Positions 33,395 to 42,702 of a stretch of 64,000 bases of DNA are shown piece after piece. This stretch comes from Brevibacterium spongiae. GTDB taxonomy: Bacteria > Actinomycetota > Actinomycetes > Actinomycetales > Brevibacteriaceae. The stretch is taken from the NCBI RefSeq assembly GCF_026168515.1, contig NZ_CP093443.1, positions 620,001 to 684,000 of the forward strand. Reading direction: 5' to 3'. Numbering within the stretch: position 1 is the first letter of the stretch; every line of letters begins with the position of its first letter. Under the pieces are notes generated by a model that was not told where the DNA came from, made no database searches, and saw nothing but the letters and a program-made list of their open reading frames with translations. A program made the position numbers and the translations under genes.

Positions 33395-35185
33395 ATGTCC
33401 ACTCAGGTGGAAGAGCACTCGAACACCCCGAGCGGATCGGCCGCAGGCACCCCGGCCGCGACCGGATCGAACCCGGCCGGATCGACCCCGAGCACCTTGG
33501 CCCGTGCGAAGAAGCCCGCCCGGCCGAAGAAGTCCAACGGGCAGTGGAAGGTCGACGGTCAAGAGCCGCTGAACAAGAACGAGATCGACAAGGCCGAAGA
33601 CAACGGCCTCAACGTCCGTGAACGCATCGAGACCGTCTACGCCAAGGGCGGATTCTCCTCGATCGACTCCGATGACCTGCACGGTCGCTTCCGCTGGTGG
33701 GGCCTGTACACGCAGCGCAAACCCGGCATCGACGGCGGCCGCACCGCGAAACTCGAACCGCACGAGCTCGAGGACGAATACTTCATGATGCGCATCCGCA
33801 CCGACGGCGGACAGCTCAGCCTGGCACAGCTGCGCACCATCGCGGACATCTCGAACGACTTCGCTCGCGGCTCCGCCGATCTCACCGACCGGCAGAACAT
33901 CCAGCTCCACTGGGTCGAGATCGAAAACGTCCCGGAGATCTGGCGCCGCCTCGAAGCCGTCGACATGCAGACCACCGAGGCCTGCGGCGACGTCCCCCGC
34001 GGCTTCCTCGGATCCCCCGTGGCCGGCATCGCCGCCGATGAGCTCATCGACCCGACACCGACGATCAAAGAGATCACCAGCCGCTACATCGGTGACCCGA
34101 GCCTGTCCAACCTGCCGCGGAAATACAAGACCGCGATCACTGGACACCCCAGCCAGGACGTGCTCCACGAGATCAACGACTGCTCGCTCGTCGCCGTCGA
34201 GCACCCCGAACACGGCATCGGCTACGACCTCTGGGTCGGCGGCGCCCTGTCCGTCGTCCCCCGCTTCGCCGAACGTCTCGGCGCCTGGGTCGCCCCCGAC
34301 CAGGCCGTCGACGTCTGGCTCGGCGTCACCGAGATCTTCCGCGACTACGGCTACCGGCGACTGCGGAACAAGGCGCGCATGAAGTTCCTCCTCGCCGACT
34401 GGGGCCCGGAGAAGTTCCGCGAGGTCCTCGAAACCGAATACCTCGGCTACAAGCTCGCCGACGGTCCGGCCCCGAAGAAGCCCGAGGTCGCCGGCGACCA
34501 CGTCGGCGTCCACCGGCAGAAGGACGGCCGCTTCTACATCGGCACGAGCCTCATCGCCGGCCGCGCCTCCGGCACACTGCTCCACCAGATCGCCGACATC
34601 GCTGAGAAGTTCGGCACCGACCGGATCCGCCTCACCCCGCACCAGAAGATCCTCCTGCTCGACATCGCCGAGACCGAGGTCGATGACGTCGTCGCCGAGC
34701 TCGACACAATCGGACTCTCGAGCCGCAAGGACCTCTTCCGCCGCTCCGTGATGGCGTGCACCGGCATCGAATTCTGCAAACTCGCCATCGTCGAGACCAA
34801 GCAGACAGCCATCGACGCCGTCACCCGCCTCGAGGAGCGCCTCGCCGACATCGACGAGCTGCCCCACCCGATCAGCCTCCACATCAACGGCTGCCCGAAC
34901 TCCTGCGCCCGCATCCAGACCGCCGACATCGGCCTCAAGGGCCAGATCGTGACCACCGACGACGGCGAGCAGGTCGCCGGATTCCAGGTCCACGTCGGCG
35001 GCGGCCTCGCCTCGAAGGACCGCGATGAGGCCGGCCTCGGCCGTACCGTCCGCGGGCTCAAGGTCACCGTCGACGGCCTCAACGACTACGTCGAGAAGCT
35101 CGTCCGCCGGTTCCTCGCCGGACGAGAAGAGACCGAGACGTTCTCCGAATGGTCCCACCGCGTCGATGAGGAGGAGCTGGTATGA
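33395..35185 (+). CDS. sir: Ferredoxin-dependent sulfite reductase (nitrite/sulfite reductase)
   Basis: A 596-residue siroheme enzyme reducing sulfite to sulfide with six electrons. The siroheme/4Fe-4S ligands are visible as CTGIEFC (C-x5-C) near residue 452 and NGCPNSC (C-x3-C) near residue 499. The duplicated ferredoxin-like halves are recognisable (LAQLRTIADISNDF; DRQNIQLHW). ATG at 33395 is used because GGAG at 33385-33388 precedes it. The first 60 residues are a low-complexity Thr/Pro/Lys tail. Ferredoxin and ferredoxin-NADP reductase genes at the operon end supply electrons. A nitrite reductase is excluded by the surrounding cys genes. Confidence 0.93.
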   Translation: MSTQVEEHSNTPSGSAAGTPAATGSNPAGSTPSTLARAKKPARPKKSNGQWKVDGQEPLNKNEIDKAEDNGLNVRERIETVYAKGGFSSIDSDDLHGRFRWWGLYTQRKPGIDGGRTAKLEPHELEDEYFMMRIRTDGGQLSLAQLRTIADISNDFARGSADLTDRQNIQLHWVEIENVPEIWRRLEAVDMQTTEACGDVPRGFLGSPVAGIAADELIDPTPTIKEITSRYIGDPSLSNLPRKYKTAITGHPSQDVLHEINDCSLVAVEHPEHGIGYDLWVGGALSVVPRFAERLGAWVAPDQAVDVWLGVTEIFRDYGYRRLRNKARMKFLLADWGPEKFREVLETEYLGYKLADGPAPKKPEVAGDHVGVHRQKDGRFYIGTSLIAGRASGTLLHQIADIAEKFGTDRIRLTPHQKILLLDIAETEVDDVVAELDTIGLSSRKDLFRRSVMACTGIEFCKLAIVETKQTAIDAVTRLEERLADIDELPHPISLHINGCPNSCARIQTADIGLKGQIVTTDDGEQVAGFQVHVGGGLASKDRDEAGLGRTVRGLKVTVDGLNDYVEKLVRRFLAGREETETFSEWSHRVDEEELV

Positions 35186-35904
35186 CGCGCCCCATCGAGG
35201 AACTGAAATCCCTCGCCGAGGCGGGGGCCCGTGACCTCGCCGGTGACCCCGAGAACGGGGTTGACGAGGCCAACCCCGCCGACGTCATCCGCTGGGTCTC
35301 CCAGCACTTCGACACCGCCGCGTGCGCCGTGGCGTGTTCGATGGCCGATGCGGCCCTGCCGCACTACGTCGCCCAGTACCTGCCCGGCGTGGACGTGCTC
35401 TTCCTCGACACCGGCTACCACTTCGCGGAGACCTACACGACCCGCGACGAGGTGGCTCGGAAGGTCGATGTCAACATCGTCGACGTCCTCCCGGAGCAGA
35501 CCGTGGCCCAGCAGGACGCCGAATTCGGCAAGGACCTCTTCGCCCGCGACCCCGGCCTGTGCTGCGCCCGCCGCAAGGTCGCACCTCTAAGTAAGTCGCT
35601 GAAGGGCTACGAACTCTGGTTTACCGGGGTCCGCCGCGATGAGGCCCCGACCCGGACGAACACCCCGCTGATCACCTTCGATGAGAAGAACGGCCTGGTC
35701 AAGGTCAACCCGTTGGCGGCCTGGTCCTTCGATGACCTCACCGACTATGCGCGCGCCTTCGACGTGCCGGTCAATCCTCTGCTGTCGCAGGGCTACCCGT
35801 CGATCGGCTGCCAGCCCTGCACCCGCCCCGTCGCCGAAGGCGAAGACCCCCGTGCCGGCCGCTGGTCCGGCTCGAACAAGACAGAATGCGGACTCCACAC
35901 ATGA
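35182..35904 (+). CDS. cysH: Adenylyl-sulfate (APS) reductase
   Basis: A 240-residue PAPS/APS reductase family enzyme forming sulfite from the activated sulfate. The paired cysteines CCARRK and the CQPC motif are iron-sulfur ligands that mark the APS-using type, and ECGLHT at the C-terminus holds the catalytic Cys. The P-loop region (ACSMADAALPHY) and FLDTGYHFAETY are present. Its ATG overlaps the stop of sir. The absence of a CysC kinase gene in the operon agrees with direct use of APS. Confidence 0.93.
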   Translation: MTRPIEELKSLAEAGARDLAGDPENGVDEANPADVIRWVSQHFDTAACAVACSMADAALPHYVAQYLPGVDVLFLDTGYHFAETYTTRDEVARKVDVNIVDVLPEQTVAQQDAEFGKDLFARDPGLCCARRKVAPLSKSLKGYELWFTGVRRDEAPTRTNTPLITFDEKNGLVKVNPLAAWSFDDLTDYARAFDVPVNPLLSQGYPSIGCQPCTRPVAEGEDPRAGRWSGSNKTECGLHT

Positions 35905-36845
35905 GCATCGACACCCTCTCCACCACCTCGACCGCCACAGGGGCACCCACGGGAACCCTGTCCACCCTCGACATCCTCGAATCCGAGGCGATCCACATCA
36001 TCCGTGAGGTCGCCGCCGAGTTCGACAACCCCGTGCTGCTGTTCTCCGGCGGCAAGGACTCCGTGACCGTCCTTCACCTCGCGGCGAAGGCGTTCTGGCC
36101 GGCGAAGATCCCGTTCGGGCTCCTCCACGTCGACACCGGCCACAACTTCCCCGAGATCATCCGCTTCCGTGACGAGACCGCAGAGCGCTTCGGCCTCGAC
36201 CTGAAAGTCGCGAAGGTCCAGGACTACATCGACGACGGCCGACTGCGCGAACGTCCCGACGGGACACGCAACACCCTGCAGACCCAGCCGCTGCTCGACG
36301 CGATCGCCGACGGCGGTTTCGACGCGGTGTTCGGTGGGGCCCGCCGGGATGAGGACAAGGCACGGGCGAAGGAGCGGATCCTGTCGCTGCGCGACGAATT
36401 CGGCGGCTGGAATCCCAGCAGCCAGCGCCCCGAGCTGTGGAACATCTACAACGGTCGCCACCTGCCCGGCGAACACGTGCGCGTGTTCCCGATCTCGAAC
36501 TTCACCGAACTCGACGTGTGGAGCTACATCGCCCGCGAGGGCATCGCCCTGCCCGAGCTCTACTTCGCCCACGAACGCGAGGTCTTCAACCGCGACGACA
36601 TGTGGTGGGCGACCGGCGAATTCTCCACCCCGCAGGGCGGCGAAACCGTCACCCGCAAGACGGTCCGCTACCGCACCGTCGGGGACATGAGCTGCACCGG
36701 AGCCGTGGAATCGAGTGCCGATGACCTCGAATCCATCCTCGCCGAGGTGGCCGCCACCACTGTGACCGAGCGCGGTGCCACCCGCGCCGACGACCGGATC
36801 TCGGCCGCGGCCATGGAAGACCGGAAGAAAGACGGGTACTTCTGA
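35901..36845 (+). CDS. cysD: Sulfate adenylyltransferase subunit 2
   Basis: A 314-residue small subunit of ATP sulfurylase with the PP-loop VLLFSGGKDSVTVLHLA and the characteristic LLHVDTGHNFPEII and GGARRDEDKARAKER. It makes APS from sulfate and ATP with CysN. ATG at 35901 overlaps the cysH stop (ATGA); an in-frame ATG at 35886 lies inside cysH. The C-terminus ends in the conserved AAMEDRKKDGYF. Confidence 0.95.
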   Translation: MSIDTLSTTSTATGAPTGTLSTLDILESEAIHIIREVAAEFDNPVLLFSGGKDSVTVLHLAAKAFWPAKIPFGLLHVDTGHNFPEIIRFRDETAERFGLDLKVAKVQDYIDDGRLRERPDGTRNTLQTQPLLDAIADGGFDAVFGGARRDEDKARAKERILSLRDEFGGWNPSSQRPELWNIYNGRHLPGEHVRVFPISNFTELDVWSYIAREGIALPELYFAHEREVFNRDDMWWATGEFSTPQGGETVTRKTVRYRTVGDMSCTGAVESSADDLESILAEVAATTVTERGATRADDRISAAAMEDRKKDGYF

Positions 36846-38263
36846 TGACGACATCCCAGACCACGACCACACCGGCGCAGACCACCGCACCGGAGGCGGC
36901 AACAAGCCCTGCGACGACAGCCGCGACGAACCCTGCGACGAAGACGCTGCTGCGCTTCGCCACCGCCGGGTCCGTCGACGACGGCAAGTCCACGCTCGTC
37001 GGTCGGCTCCTCCATGATGCGAAGGCGATCCTCGCCGACCAGCTCGCCGCCGTCACTGCCACCAGCCGGGAACGCGGATTCCTCGGCGGAGAGTTCGACT
37101 TCGCGCTGCTCACCGACGGTCTGCGGGCCGAACGCGAACAGGGCATCACCATCGACGTCGCCTACCGGTACTTCGCCACGGACAAGCGCTCGTTCATCCT
37201 CGCCGACTGCCCCGGACACGTGCAGTACACCCGGAACATGGTCACCGGCGCCTCCACCGCCGACGCCGTCGTCGTCCTCATCGACGCCCGCACCGGCGCA
37301 ACCGAACAGACCCGCCGGCACCTGACCGTCGTCTCCCGGCTGAACATCCGCCACGTCATCATCGCGATCAACAAGATCGACCTGCTCGACTTCGACCAGC
37401 AGGCGATCGAGACGGTCGAGAATGATGTGAAGGACCTCGCCGCCGAGATCGGCCTCGACGCCCCGCACCTCATCCCGATCTCCGCCCTGGCCGGAGACAA
37501 CATCGCCACCACCTCGGACAACACCCCCTGGTATCAGGGTCCGGCACTGCTCGATCTGCTCGAGACCCTGCCGAGCAGCGATGCTGACACCGCGGACCTT
37601 GAGGCCTTCCGCCTCGACGTGCAGACGGTGCTGCGCCCCCAAGGGGGACTGGCACCGGGACTCGACCCTGATTACTACCGCGACTACCGGGCGGTGGCCG
37701 GACAGATCACGTCAGGACAGGTCCGCCTCGGCGATGAGATCGAGATCCACCCGGCCGGGGTGACGTCCACGGTCATCGGCATCGACACTGCCGACGGTCC
37801 CCTGGAGACCGCGAGCGCACCACTGTCGGTGGCGCTGCGCCTGGCCGACGACGTCGACACGGCGCGCGGCAGCGTCATCGCCGCAGCAGGATCCCTGCCC
37901 GAACCGCGCCGCGAGCTGGCCTCCGAGGTGTTCCCCTTCACCGCCGACGGTCTGCGCACGGGACAGCGGGTGCTCGTGAAGACGGGCACGACGACCGTGA
38001 AGGCCATCGTCACCGTCACCGCCCGCCGCAACCTCGAGACCTCGCAGATCGAACCCGCCGAGGCGCTCGCCGGCAACGACATCGGCCTGGCCGAGGTGAA
38101 GCTCTCGGCAGCCCTGCCGGTCCCTGACTTCCGCGCGCACGGTTCGGCCGGAGCGTTCGTCATCATCGACGCACAGTCCGGAAACACCCTGGCCGCGGGA
38201 ATCCACACCCCCGAAGCAGCCGCCGCAGACGGCCAGCCCCGCGCCCAGGAGCCGTCCGCATGA
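36845..38263 (+). CDS. cysN: Sulfate adenylyltransferase subunit 1 (GTPase)
   Basis: A 472-residue elongation-factor-like GTPase that drives sulfate adenylation. It shows G1 GSVDDGKSTL, the DCPGH box, NKID and the following beta-barrel domains. An extra Thr/Ala-rich stretch of about 30 residues precedes the G domain. No APS kinase (CysC) domain is fused at the C-terminus. The single shared base at 36845 couples it to cysD. Confidence 0.95.
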   Translation: MTTSQTTTTPAQTTAPEAATSPATTAATNPATKTLLRFATAGSVDDGKSTLVGRLLHDAKAILADQLAAVTATSRERGFLGGEFDFALLTDGLRAEREQGITIDVAYRYFATDKRSFILADCPGHVQYTRNMVTGASTADAVVVLIDARTGATEQTRRHLTVVSRLNIRHVIIAINKIDLLDFDQQAIETVENDVKDLAAEIGLDAPHLIPISALAGDNIATTSDNTPWYQGPALLDLLETLPSSDADTADLEAFRLDVQTVLRPQGGLAPGLDPDYYRDYRAVAGQITSGQVRLGDEIEIHPAGVTSTVIGIDTADGPLETASAPLSVALRLADDVDTARGSVIAAAGSLPEPRRELASEVFPFTADGLRTGQRVLVKTGTTTVKAIVTVTARRNLETSQIEPAEALAGNDIGLAEVKLSAALPVPDFRAHGSAGAFVIIDAQSGNTLAAGIHTPEAAAADGQPRAQEPSA

Positions 38264-39069
38264 CGCACTTCCCACCGCAGGCCCGGGGCAGCGTGCTGCT
38301 CATCGGGGCCGGACCCGGAGACCTCGGACTGCTCACCGTCGCCGGTCTGCGCGCCCTGGAGAGGGCCGAGGTCATCGTGGCCGACCGCCTCGGCGCGCGT
38401 TCCGTCATCGACCAGCTCGAAGCCGAACGCGGTGCACCCCTGGATGCCGAGATCATCGATGTCGGCAAACAGTCGGGTCATCATCCGGTGCCGCAGAACA
38501 GGATCAATGAGATCCTCGTCGAACAGGCGAAGCGGGGTCTGCGCGTCGTCCGCCTCAAGGGCGGGGACCCCTTCGTCTTCGGACGTGGGGGAGAGGAGCT
38601 CGCCCACTGCCGGGACGCGGGCATCGACGTGCGCGTCGTCCCCGGTGTGACGAGCGCGAACTCCGTTCCCGCGCTCGCCGGGATCCCGCTCACCCACCGC
38701 GGTGTCGCCACCTCATACACGGTCGCAACCGGACACGACCAGCTCTCAGAGATCGGCGGAGGACGCGACCACACCGTCGTCGTACTCATGGGCGTGGGCA
38801 CCCTCATCCACTCGGCCGGGGTGCTCGCCGCAGGTGAGCGCGGAACCGACTGCCCCGTGGCGATCATCGAGGACGGATTCGGTGACCGGCAGCGGGTGAC
38901 GATCGGGACGCTCGGCACGATCGCCTTCCATGCCGCCCGCCGAGGCGTGCGCTCGCCGGCGATCATCGTCGCAGGCGATGTCGTGACCTTGAGCCCCTAC
39001 GCCGACGGTGCGTTCACCTCGGCGATCGAACCCGCCGCGCAGACGGCCGAACTGCTGAGGAACCCATGA
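38260..39069 (+). CDS. cobA: Uroporphyrinogen-III C-methyltransferase
   Basis: A 269-residue SAM-dependent methylase forming precorrin-2, the siroheme precursor. The signature VLLIGAGPGDLGLLTVAGLRAL opens the domain, and VRLKGGDPFVFGRGGEE, VVPGVTSANSVPALAGIPLTHR and VVLMG follow. It is a stand-alone methylase, not fused to a CysG-type dehydrogenase. The stop of cysN overlaps its ATG. With the chelatase at 32187 it covers two of three siroheme steps. Confidence 0.94.
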   Translation: MTHFPPQARGSVLLIGAGPGDLGLLTVAGLRALERAEVIVADRLGARSVIDQLEAERGAPLDAEIIDVGKQSGHHPVPQNRINEILVEQAKRGLRVVRLKGGDPFVFGRGGEELAHCRDAGIDVRVVPGVTSANSVPALAGIPLTHRGVATSYTVATGHDQLSEIGGGRDHTVVVLMGVGTLIHSAGVLAAGERGTDCPVAIIEDGFGDRQRVTIGTLGTIAFHAARRGVRSPAIIVAGDVVTLSPYADGAFTSAIEPAAQTAELLRNP

Positions 39070-39392
39070 CCTACATCATCGCGCAGCCCTGCGTGGACGT
39101 GAAGGACCGCGCCTGCATCGAAGAATGCCCGGTCGACTGCATCTACGAAGGCACCCGCTCCCTCTACATCCACCCCGACGAATGCGTCGACTGCGGAGCC
39201 TGCGAACCCGTCTGCCCCGTCGAGGCGATCTTCTACGAAGACGATGTCCCCGATGAGTGGGAGGCCTACTACAAGGCGAACGTCGACTTCTTCGACGACA
39301 TCGGCTCCCCGGGCGGGGCCGCCGCCCACGGAGTCATCGACAGAGACCACCCATTCATCGCGGGCCTGCCCCCGCAGAACACCGACGACTGA
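39066..39392 (+). CDS. fdxA: 7Fe ferredoxin (3Fe-4S/4Fe-4S)
   Basis: A 108-residue ferredoxin with the FdxA pattern: cysteines in CVDVKDRACIEECPVDC for the first cluster, and CVDCGACEPVCPVEAIFYEDD for the second, each followed by the conserved acidic tail VPDEWEAYYKANVDFF. It sits between cobA and the reductase gene and overlaps the cobA stop by four bases, so it is the likely electron donor of sulfite reductase. Confidence 0.93.
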   Translation: MTYIIAQPCVDVKDRACIEECPVDCIYEGTRSLYIHPDECVDCGACEPVCPVEAIFYEDDVPDEWEAYYKANVDFFDDIGSPGGAAAHGVIDRDHPFIAGLPPQNTDD

Positions 39393-39404
39393 ACGAGGAC
39401 ACCT

Positions 39405-40811
39405 ATGACCACCACACCGTTTCGCGTCGCCATCATCGGCGCCGGACCTGCCGGCATCTACGCCGCGGACCTGCTGACGAAGGCCGAACACGATCTTGAA
39501 CTGAGCATCGACCTGTTTGACCGTCTGCCCTCACCCTTCGGGCTCGTCCGCTACGGGGTCGCCCCCGACCACCCGCGGATCAAGGGCATCATCAATGCGC
39601 TCATCAAGGTCCTCGACTGCGGGGACATCCGACTGTTCTCCAACGTCGAATACGGGGCCGACATCAACCTCGGCGAGCTCACCGACCGCTACGATGCGGT
39701 GATCTTCTCCACCGGCTGCTTCGTCGATGCGCAGTTGGACCTGCCGGGTATCGACCTGCCCGGCTCCTACGGGGCCGCGGACTTCGTCAACTGGTACGAC
39801 GCCCACCCCGATGTTCCGCAGACGTGGCCGCTGGAGGCGGAGAAGGTTGCGGTGCTCGGCAACGGCAACGTCGCCCTCGACGTGGCCCGAGTGCTCGCGA
39901 AGCAGGCCGATGACCTGCACACCACGGAGATCCCCGACCACGTCTACGAGGGCCTGAAGTCCTCGAAGGTCACCGACGTGCACGTGTTCGGCCGCAGGGG
40001 TCCCGCGCAGGCGAAGTTCACTCCGCTGGAGCTGCGCGAACTCGGACAGGTCAAAGACGTCGACATCATCGTCTACCCCGAGGACTACGAGTTCGATCAG
40101 GGGTCGCTCGACGCGATCGAGTCGTCCAACCAGGTCAAGCAGGTGACGAAGACGCTCACGGACTTCGCGATGCGCGAGGAGACCGGGGCCAAGCGCCGGC
40201 TGCACCTGCACTTCCTCCATGCACCGGTGGCGATCCTCGGCGAGGATCGGGTGACCGGGCTGCGCACGGAACGTCAGGAACTCGACGGGTCCGGCGGGGT
40301 CACGGGGACGGGGCAGTTCCACGACTGGGACATCGACGCCGTCTACCGGGCGGTCGGGTATGCGGGCACGCAGCTGCCGCAGCTGCCCTTCGACGAGGCC
40401 AAGCGGGTCATCCCCAATCATGAGGGCCGTGTCGTCGACACGGACGATCAGTCACAGGCCGCCGAGGCGGACGTCATCCCCGGCGTGTACACGACCGGGT
40501 GGATCAAGCGCGGCCCCGTCGGGCTCATCGGGCACACGAAGGGTGATGCCCTGGAGACGATCGGGCACATCCTCGACGATCAGGCCGCTGGTGCGCTCAC
40601 CGAGCCCCTGTATGCAGGGGAGGAGTCGATCGTCGAGCTGCTCGAGTCCAAGGGCGTCGACTTCGCGGACTGGGAGGGCTACCACCGTCTCGAGGCCGCG
40701 GAGAAGGCCCTCGGTGAGGCCGAGGGACGCGAGCGGGTGAAGATCGCGACGCGTGAGGCCATGCTCGCCGAGGCGCGCGCCCACCTCACCGCGGACGCGA
40801 ACGCGGGCTGA
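39405..40811 (+). CDS. fprA: Ferredoxin-NADP reductase (FprA/adrenodoxin reductase type)
   Basis: A 468-residue flavoprotein passing electrons from NADPH to ferredoxin. It has the FAD site VAIIGAGPAGIYAADLL, the family motif LPSPFGLVRYGVAPDHP, and the NADP site VAVLGNGNVALDVARVL. GWIKRGPVGLIGHTK is the conserved C-terminal contact. A GAGGA ribosome-binding site precedes the ATG at 39405. It is the last gene of the sulfate-reduction operon. Its final 20 codons occur again, decayed, at 42938-42985. Confidence 0.93.
   Translation: MTTTPFRVAIIGAGPAGIYAADLLTKAEHDLELSIDLFDRLPSPFGLVRYGVAPDHPRIKGIINALIKVLDCGDIRLFSNVEYGADINLGELTDRYDAVIFSTGCFVDAQLDLPGIDLPGSYGAADFVNWYDAHPDVPQTWPLEAEKVAVLGNGNVALDVARVLAKQADDLHTTEIPDHVYEGLKSSKVTDVHVFGRRGPAQAKFTPLELRELGQVKDVDIIVYPEDYEFDQGSLDAIESSNQVKQVTKTLTDFAMREETGAKRRLHLHFLHAPVAILGEDRVTGLRTERQELDGSGGVTGTGQFHDWDIDAVYRAVGYAGTQLPQLPFDEAKRVIPNHEGRVVDTDDQSQAAEADVIPGVYTTGWIKRGPVGLIGHTKGDALETIGHILDDQAAGALTEPLYAGEESIVELLESKGVDFADWEGYHRLEAAEKALGEAEGRERVKIATREAMLAEARAHLTADANAG
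40747..40800 (+). repeat. Duplicated fprA 3' end, left copy
   Basis: Within the last codons of the reductase gene, a stretch encoding ATREAMLAEAR and onward matches 42937-42985 downstream of the AlbA_2 gene. The core GAGGCCATGCTCGCCGAGG plus CGCGC is identical in both, then a 2-base indel is followed by CCACCTCACCGC. Confidence 0.75.
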
Positions 40812-40834
40812 GGGCCACGAAATTGGCGGGCGGG

Positions 40835-40871
40835 CCGATCGGATTTCCACACGTGGATAGGCTCCGATCGG
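40835..40871. terminator. Hairpin between fprA and AlbA_2 gene
   Basis: CCGATCGGA (40835-40843) pairs with TCCGATCGG (40863-40871), and a smaller palindrome (TCCACACGTGGA) sits in the loop. It lies between convergent genes and can terminate either. Confidence 0.65.
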
Positions 40872-40902
40872 ACCGCCTTCTAGCACTCTCCGTCATTGAG
40901 CT

Positions 40903-42696
40903 TTAGAGCAACGTGTATCGGGTATCTTTTCTGCCCTGGCCGCCGTCCATGAAGACTCGACCATGGGCCTCGAGGTTCTTCAGGGCGTACCTCACCTGAT
41001 TGTGGTTTAGGCCGACAGCCTCCGCGATCTGCGGAATAGTTGCGTTGCCTCGCTCAATTGCTGCCAACACCTGGGGGGCATTCTTCGACAGTTTTCGCTC
41101 CTTGGCCGATGAGTCTGCGATAGGCGGTTTCACCGACGGGACTTCGGAGACATTGGGCGACGGACTGCTTCTGGGGACTCTTTTCTGCGGTAACTTCGAG
41201 CCTTCAGGCGCGCTCTCGTCGGCGAAGTCGGGGGAGTTGCTCTGTTCGAAGCTGGTTTCGACAAGCCCCCAACGGACGAGGTCGCTGAGCTGTTCTTCTG
41301 CTTCAACTGAGGACAGAGGTGAGAACTCTTGGCGCAGGGTGTTGATGTCCCAATATTCTCCGTCGCGAGCTTTCAGCAACACTTGTTTCTGCAGGTGTGT
41401 GAGCTCATGTCCACTCGAGTTTCTTGCCAGCCAGGCAGAGTCCTCGGGCGAAAATGCTGAGCCACGCCAAAGGTTCGCCGTGAATTGGACTCCGGTGTCG
41501 ACTAGCTGAGGGCGATGCAGATCGGATTCCACAGTCGCACGCAGAATTTCCTTGACGCCGCCGCCTTCGCCCTCGATGACGTTTTCTCCGTCACTGGTAC
41601 GAAGATACTTCGCAATGCCATAGAGTCGTTGGTTGACCGCTGCCTGTGCAGGTGAATTGCTCGTGATCTGAGACAGAGTCAGTCCTCGCAAACCGCCTGG
41701 ATTTGTGATGGTCAGAACTCGGTTATTGATTCTCACTTGGACCGACTTGCCGAGACCGAGGGTATCTGGACTCAGATCGCGGTGAACAAGCGCATTGGCG
41801 AGGGCTTCTCTGACGGCCCTGGGGGGAATTTCCAGAGTGTTACGGAGATGGCCGTTCGGTTGATACTGCTGGCGCGTGGTCAGGTTTGCTGTCACCCAGT
41901 CCATGAGGCCGTCCAGCAGTACCGGCAAAGGGCCATCGAAATGCCTGAGGTTTTGAGTTCGGGCGCTTCCGCCATCTCGGGGGAGTTGAACAGCTGCCGT
42001 CACTTGGAGCGCAGGCAAGAGTCCTTGCGGAAAGTTTCCCAGAGCATAGATGCCTGCCACGGTGAGGGATTCGTCTGGTGTGATGACTCCAAGCTGGCGC
42101 AGCACGGCTTTATCGTCTTGGTCACGCAACCTCGATGATTGCGATCGGATCTGCCTGAGAAATGCCGAGACCAATTCCTGATCTAAGTCTTGGAGCGTAG
42201 TGCCCTGCACTTGTTGTGTGTCGCCGTTGATTCTTTCAGTCGCGTTGAGTTTAGCGACTTCCAGCATGTGCAGATCGGACGAACTCATGACATAGTCCCC
42301 GTCCGCCTGTCGTAAGTAGGCCTTTCCTCTATAGCGCGACGGCTTTTCGCGTGGAGGGAGTCCCTCGACTCGAGCAAGAACTACTGAGAGTCCTTCATAG
42401 TCGATCGTCGTTGTCTCGATGTAAGGAGGCGGTTCCACCGAGTTTCGAGCTACAGAGACTACGCCAGCTTCAAGGCCAGCAGGATCGGATACACCATTGA
42501 TGGAAAACCCCTCGGCTTCATTGACTCCCAAGACGATCAGTCCGCCGTCGGGCATATTCGCAAATGCACTGATCGTCGTTCCGATGCTTTGAGGCAGACC
42601 TCCAGCTGCACGTTTGACTTCGACATCAGTCGTGTCGCCTCGATGCTTCCGCATGTCAGCCAGGACGGCATCGAGATTGTCTGCAGTCAATTCCAT
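40903..42696 (-). CDS. AlbA_2 (Schlafen-like) domain protein with C-terminal winged helix
   Basis: A 597-residue protein. The N-terminal AlbA_2/Schlafen domain (about 1-140) shows EVKRAAGGLPQSIGTTISAFAN, GGLIVLGVNE and the ALANALVHRD-type region of RecG-like regulators near residue 285. The C-terminus has a winged helix (GNATIPQIAEAVGLNHNQVRYALKNL split over about 543-570). Such proteins are putative transcription regulators or defence factors. The codon use is less GC-biased than that of neighbours, and an inverted-repeat promoter and flanking duplication suggest acquisition. TAAGTT lies six bases before its ATG, so it is probably leaderless. Confidence 0.85.
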   Translation of the reverse strand: MELTADNLDAVLADMRKHRGDTTDVEVKRAAGGLPQSIGTTISAFANMPDGGLIVLGVNEAEGFSINGVSDPAGLEAGVVSVARNSVEPPPYIETTTIDYEGLSVVLARVEGLPPREKPSRYRGKAYLRQADGDYVMSSSDLHMLEVAKLNATERINGDTQQVQGTTLQDLDQELVSAFLRQIRSQSSRLRDQDDKAVLRQLGVITPDESLTVAGIYALGNFPQGLLPALQVTAAVQLPRDGGSARTQNLRHFDGPLPVLLDGLMDWVTANLTTRQQYQPNGHLRNTLEIPPRAVREALANALVHRDLSPDTLGLGKSVQVRINNRVLTITNPGGLRGLTLSQITSNSPAQAAVNQRLYGIAKYLRTSDGENVIEGEGGGVKEILRATVESDLHRPQLVDTGVQFTANLWRGSAFSPEDSAWLARNSSGHELTHLQKQVLLKARDGEYWDINTLRQEFSPLSSVEAEEQLSDLVRWGLVETSFEQSNSPDFADESAPEGSKLPQKRVPRSSPSPNVSEVPSVKPPIADSSAKERKLSKNAPQVLAAIERGNATIPQIAEAVGLNHNQVRYALKNLEAHGRVFMDGGQGRKDTRYTLL

Positions 42697-42702
42697 GTTT
42701 CA

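Noticed and set aside
32894-35158. Long open frame of 754 codons antisense to the sulfite reductase gene
   Set aside because: It is the complement of a strongly biased high-GC gene; its composition (Val, Gly, Asp, Glu runs) shows no domain, while the plus strand has clear siroheme motifs.
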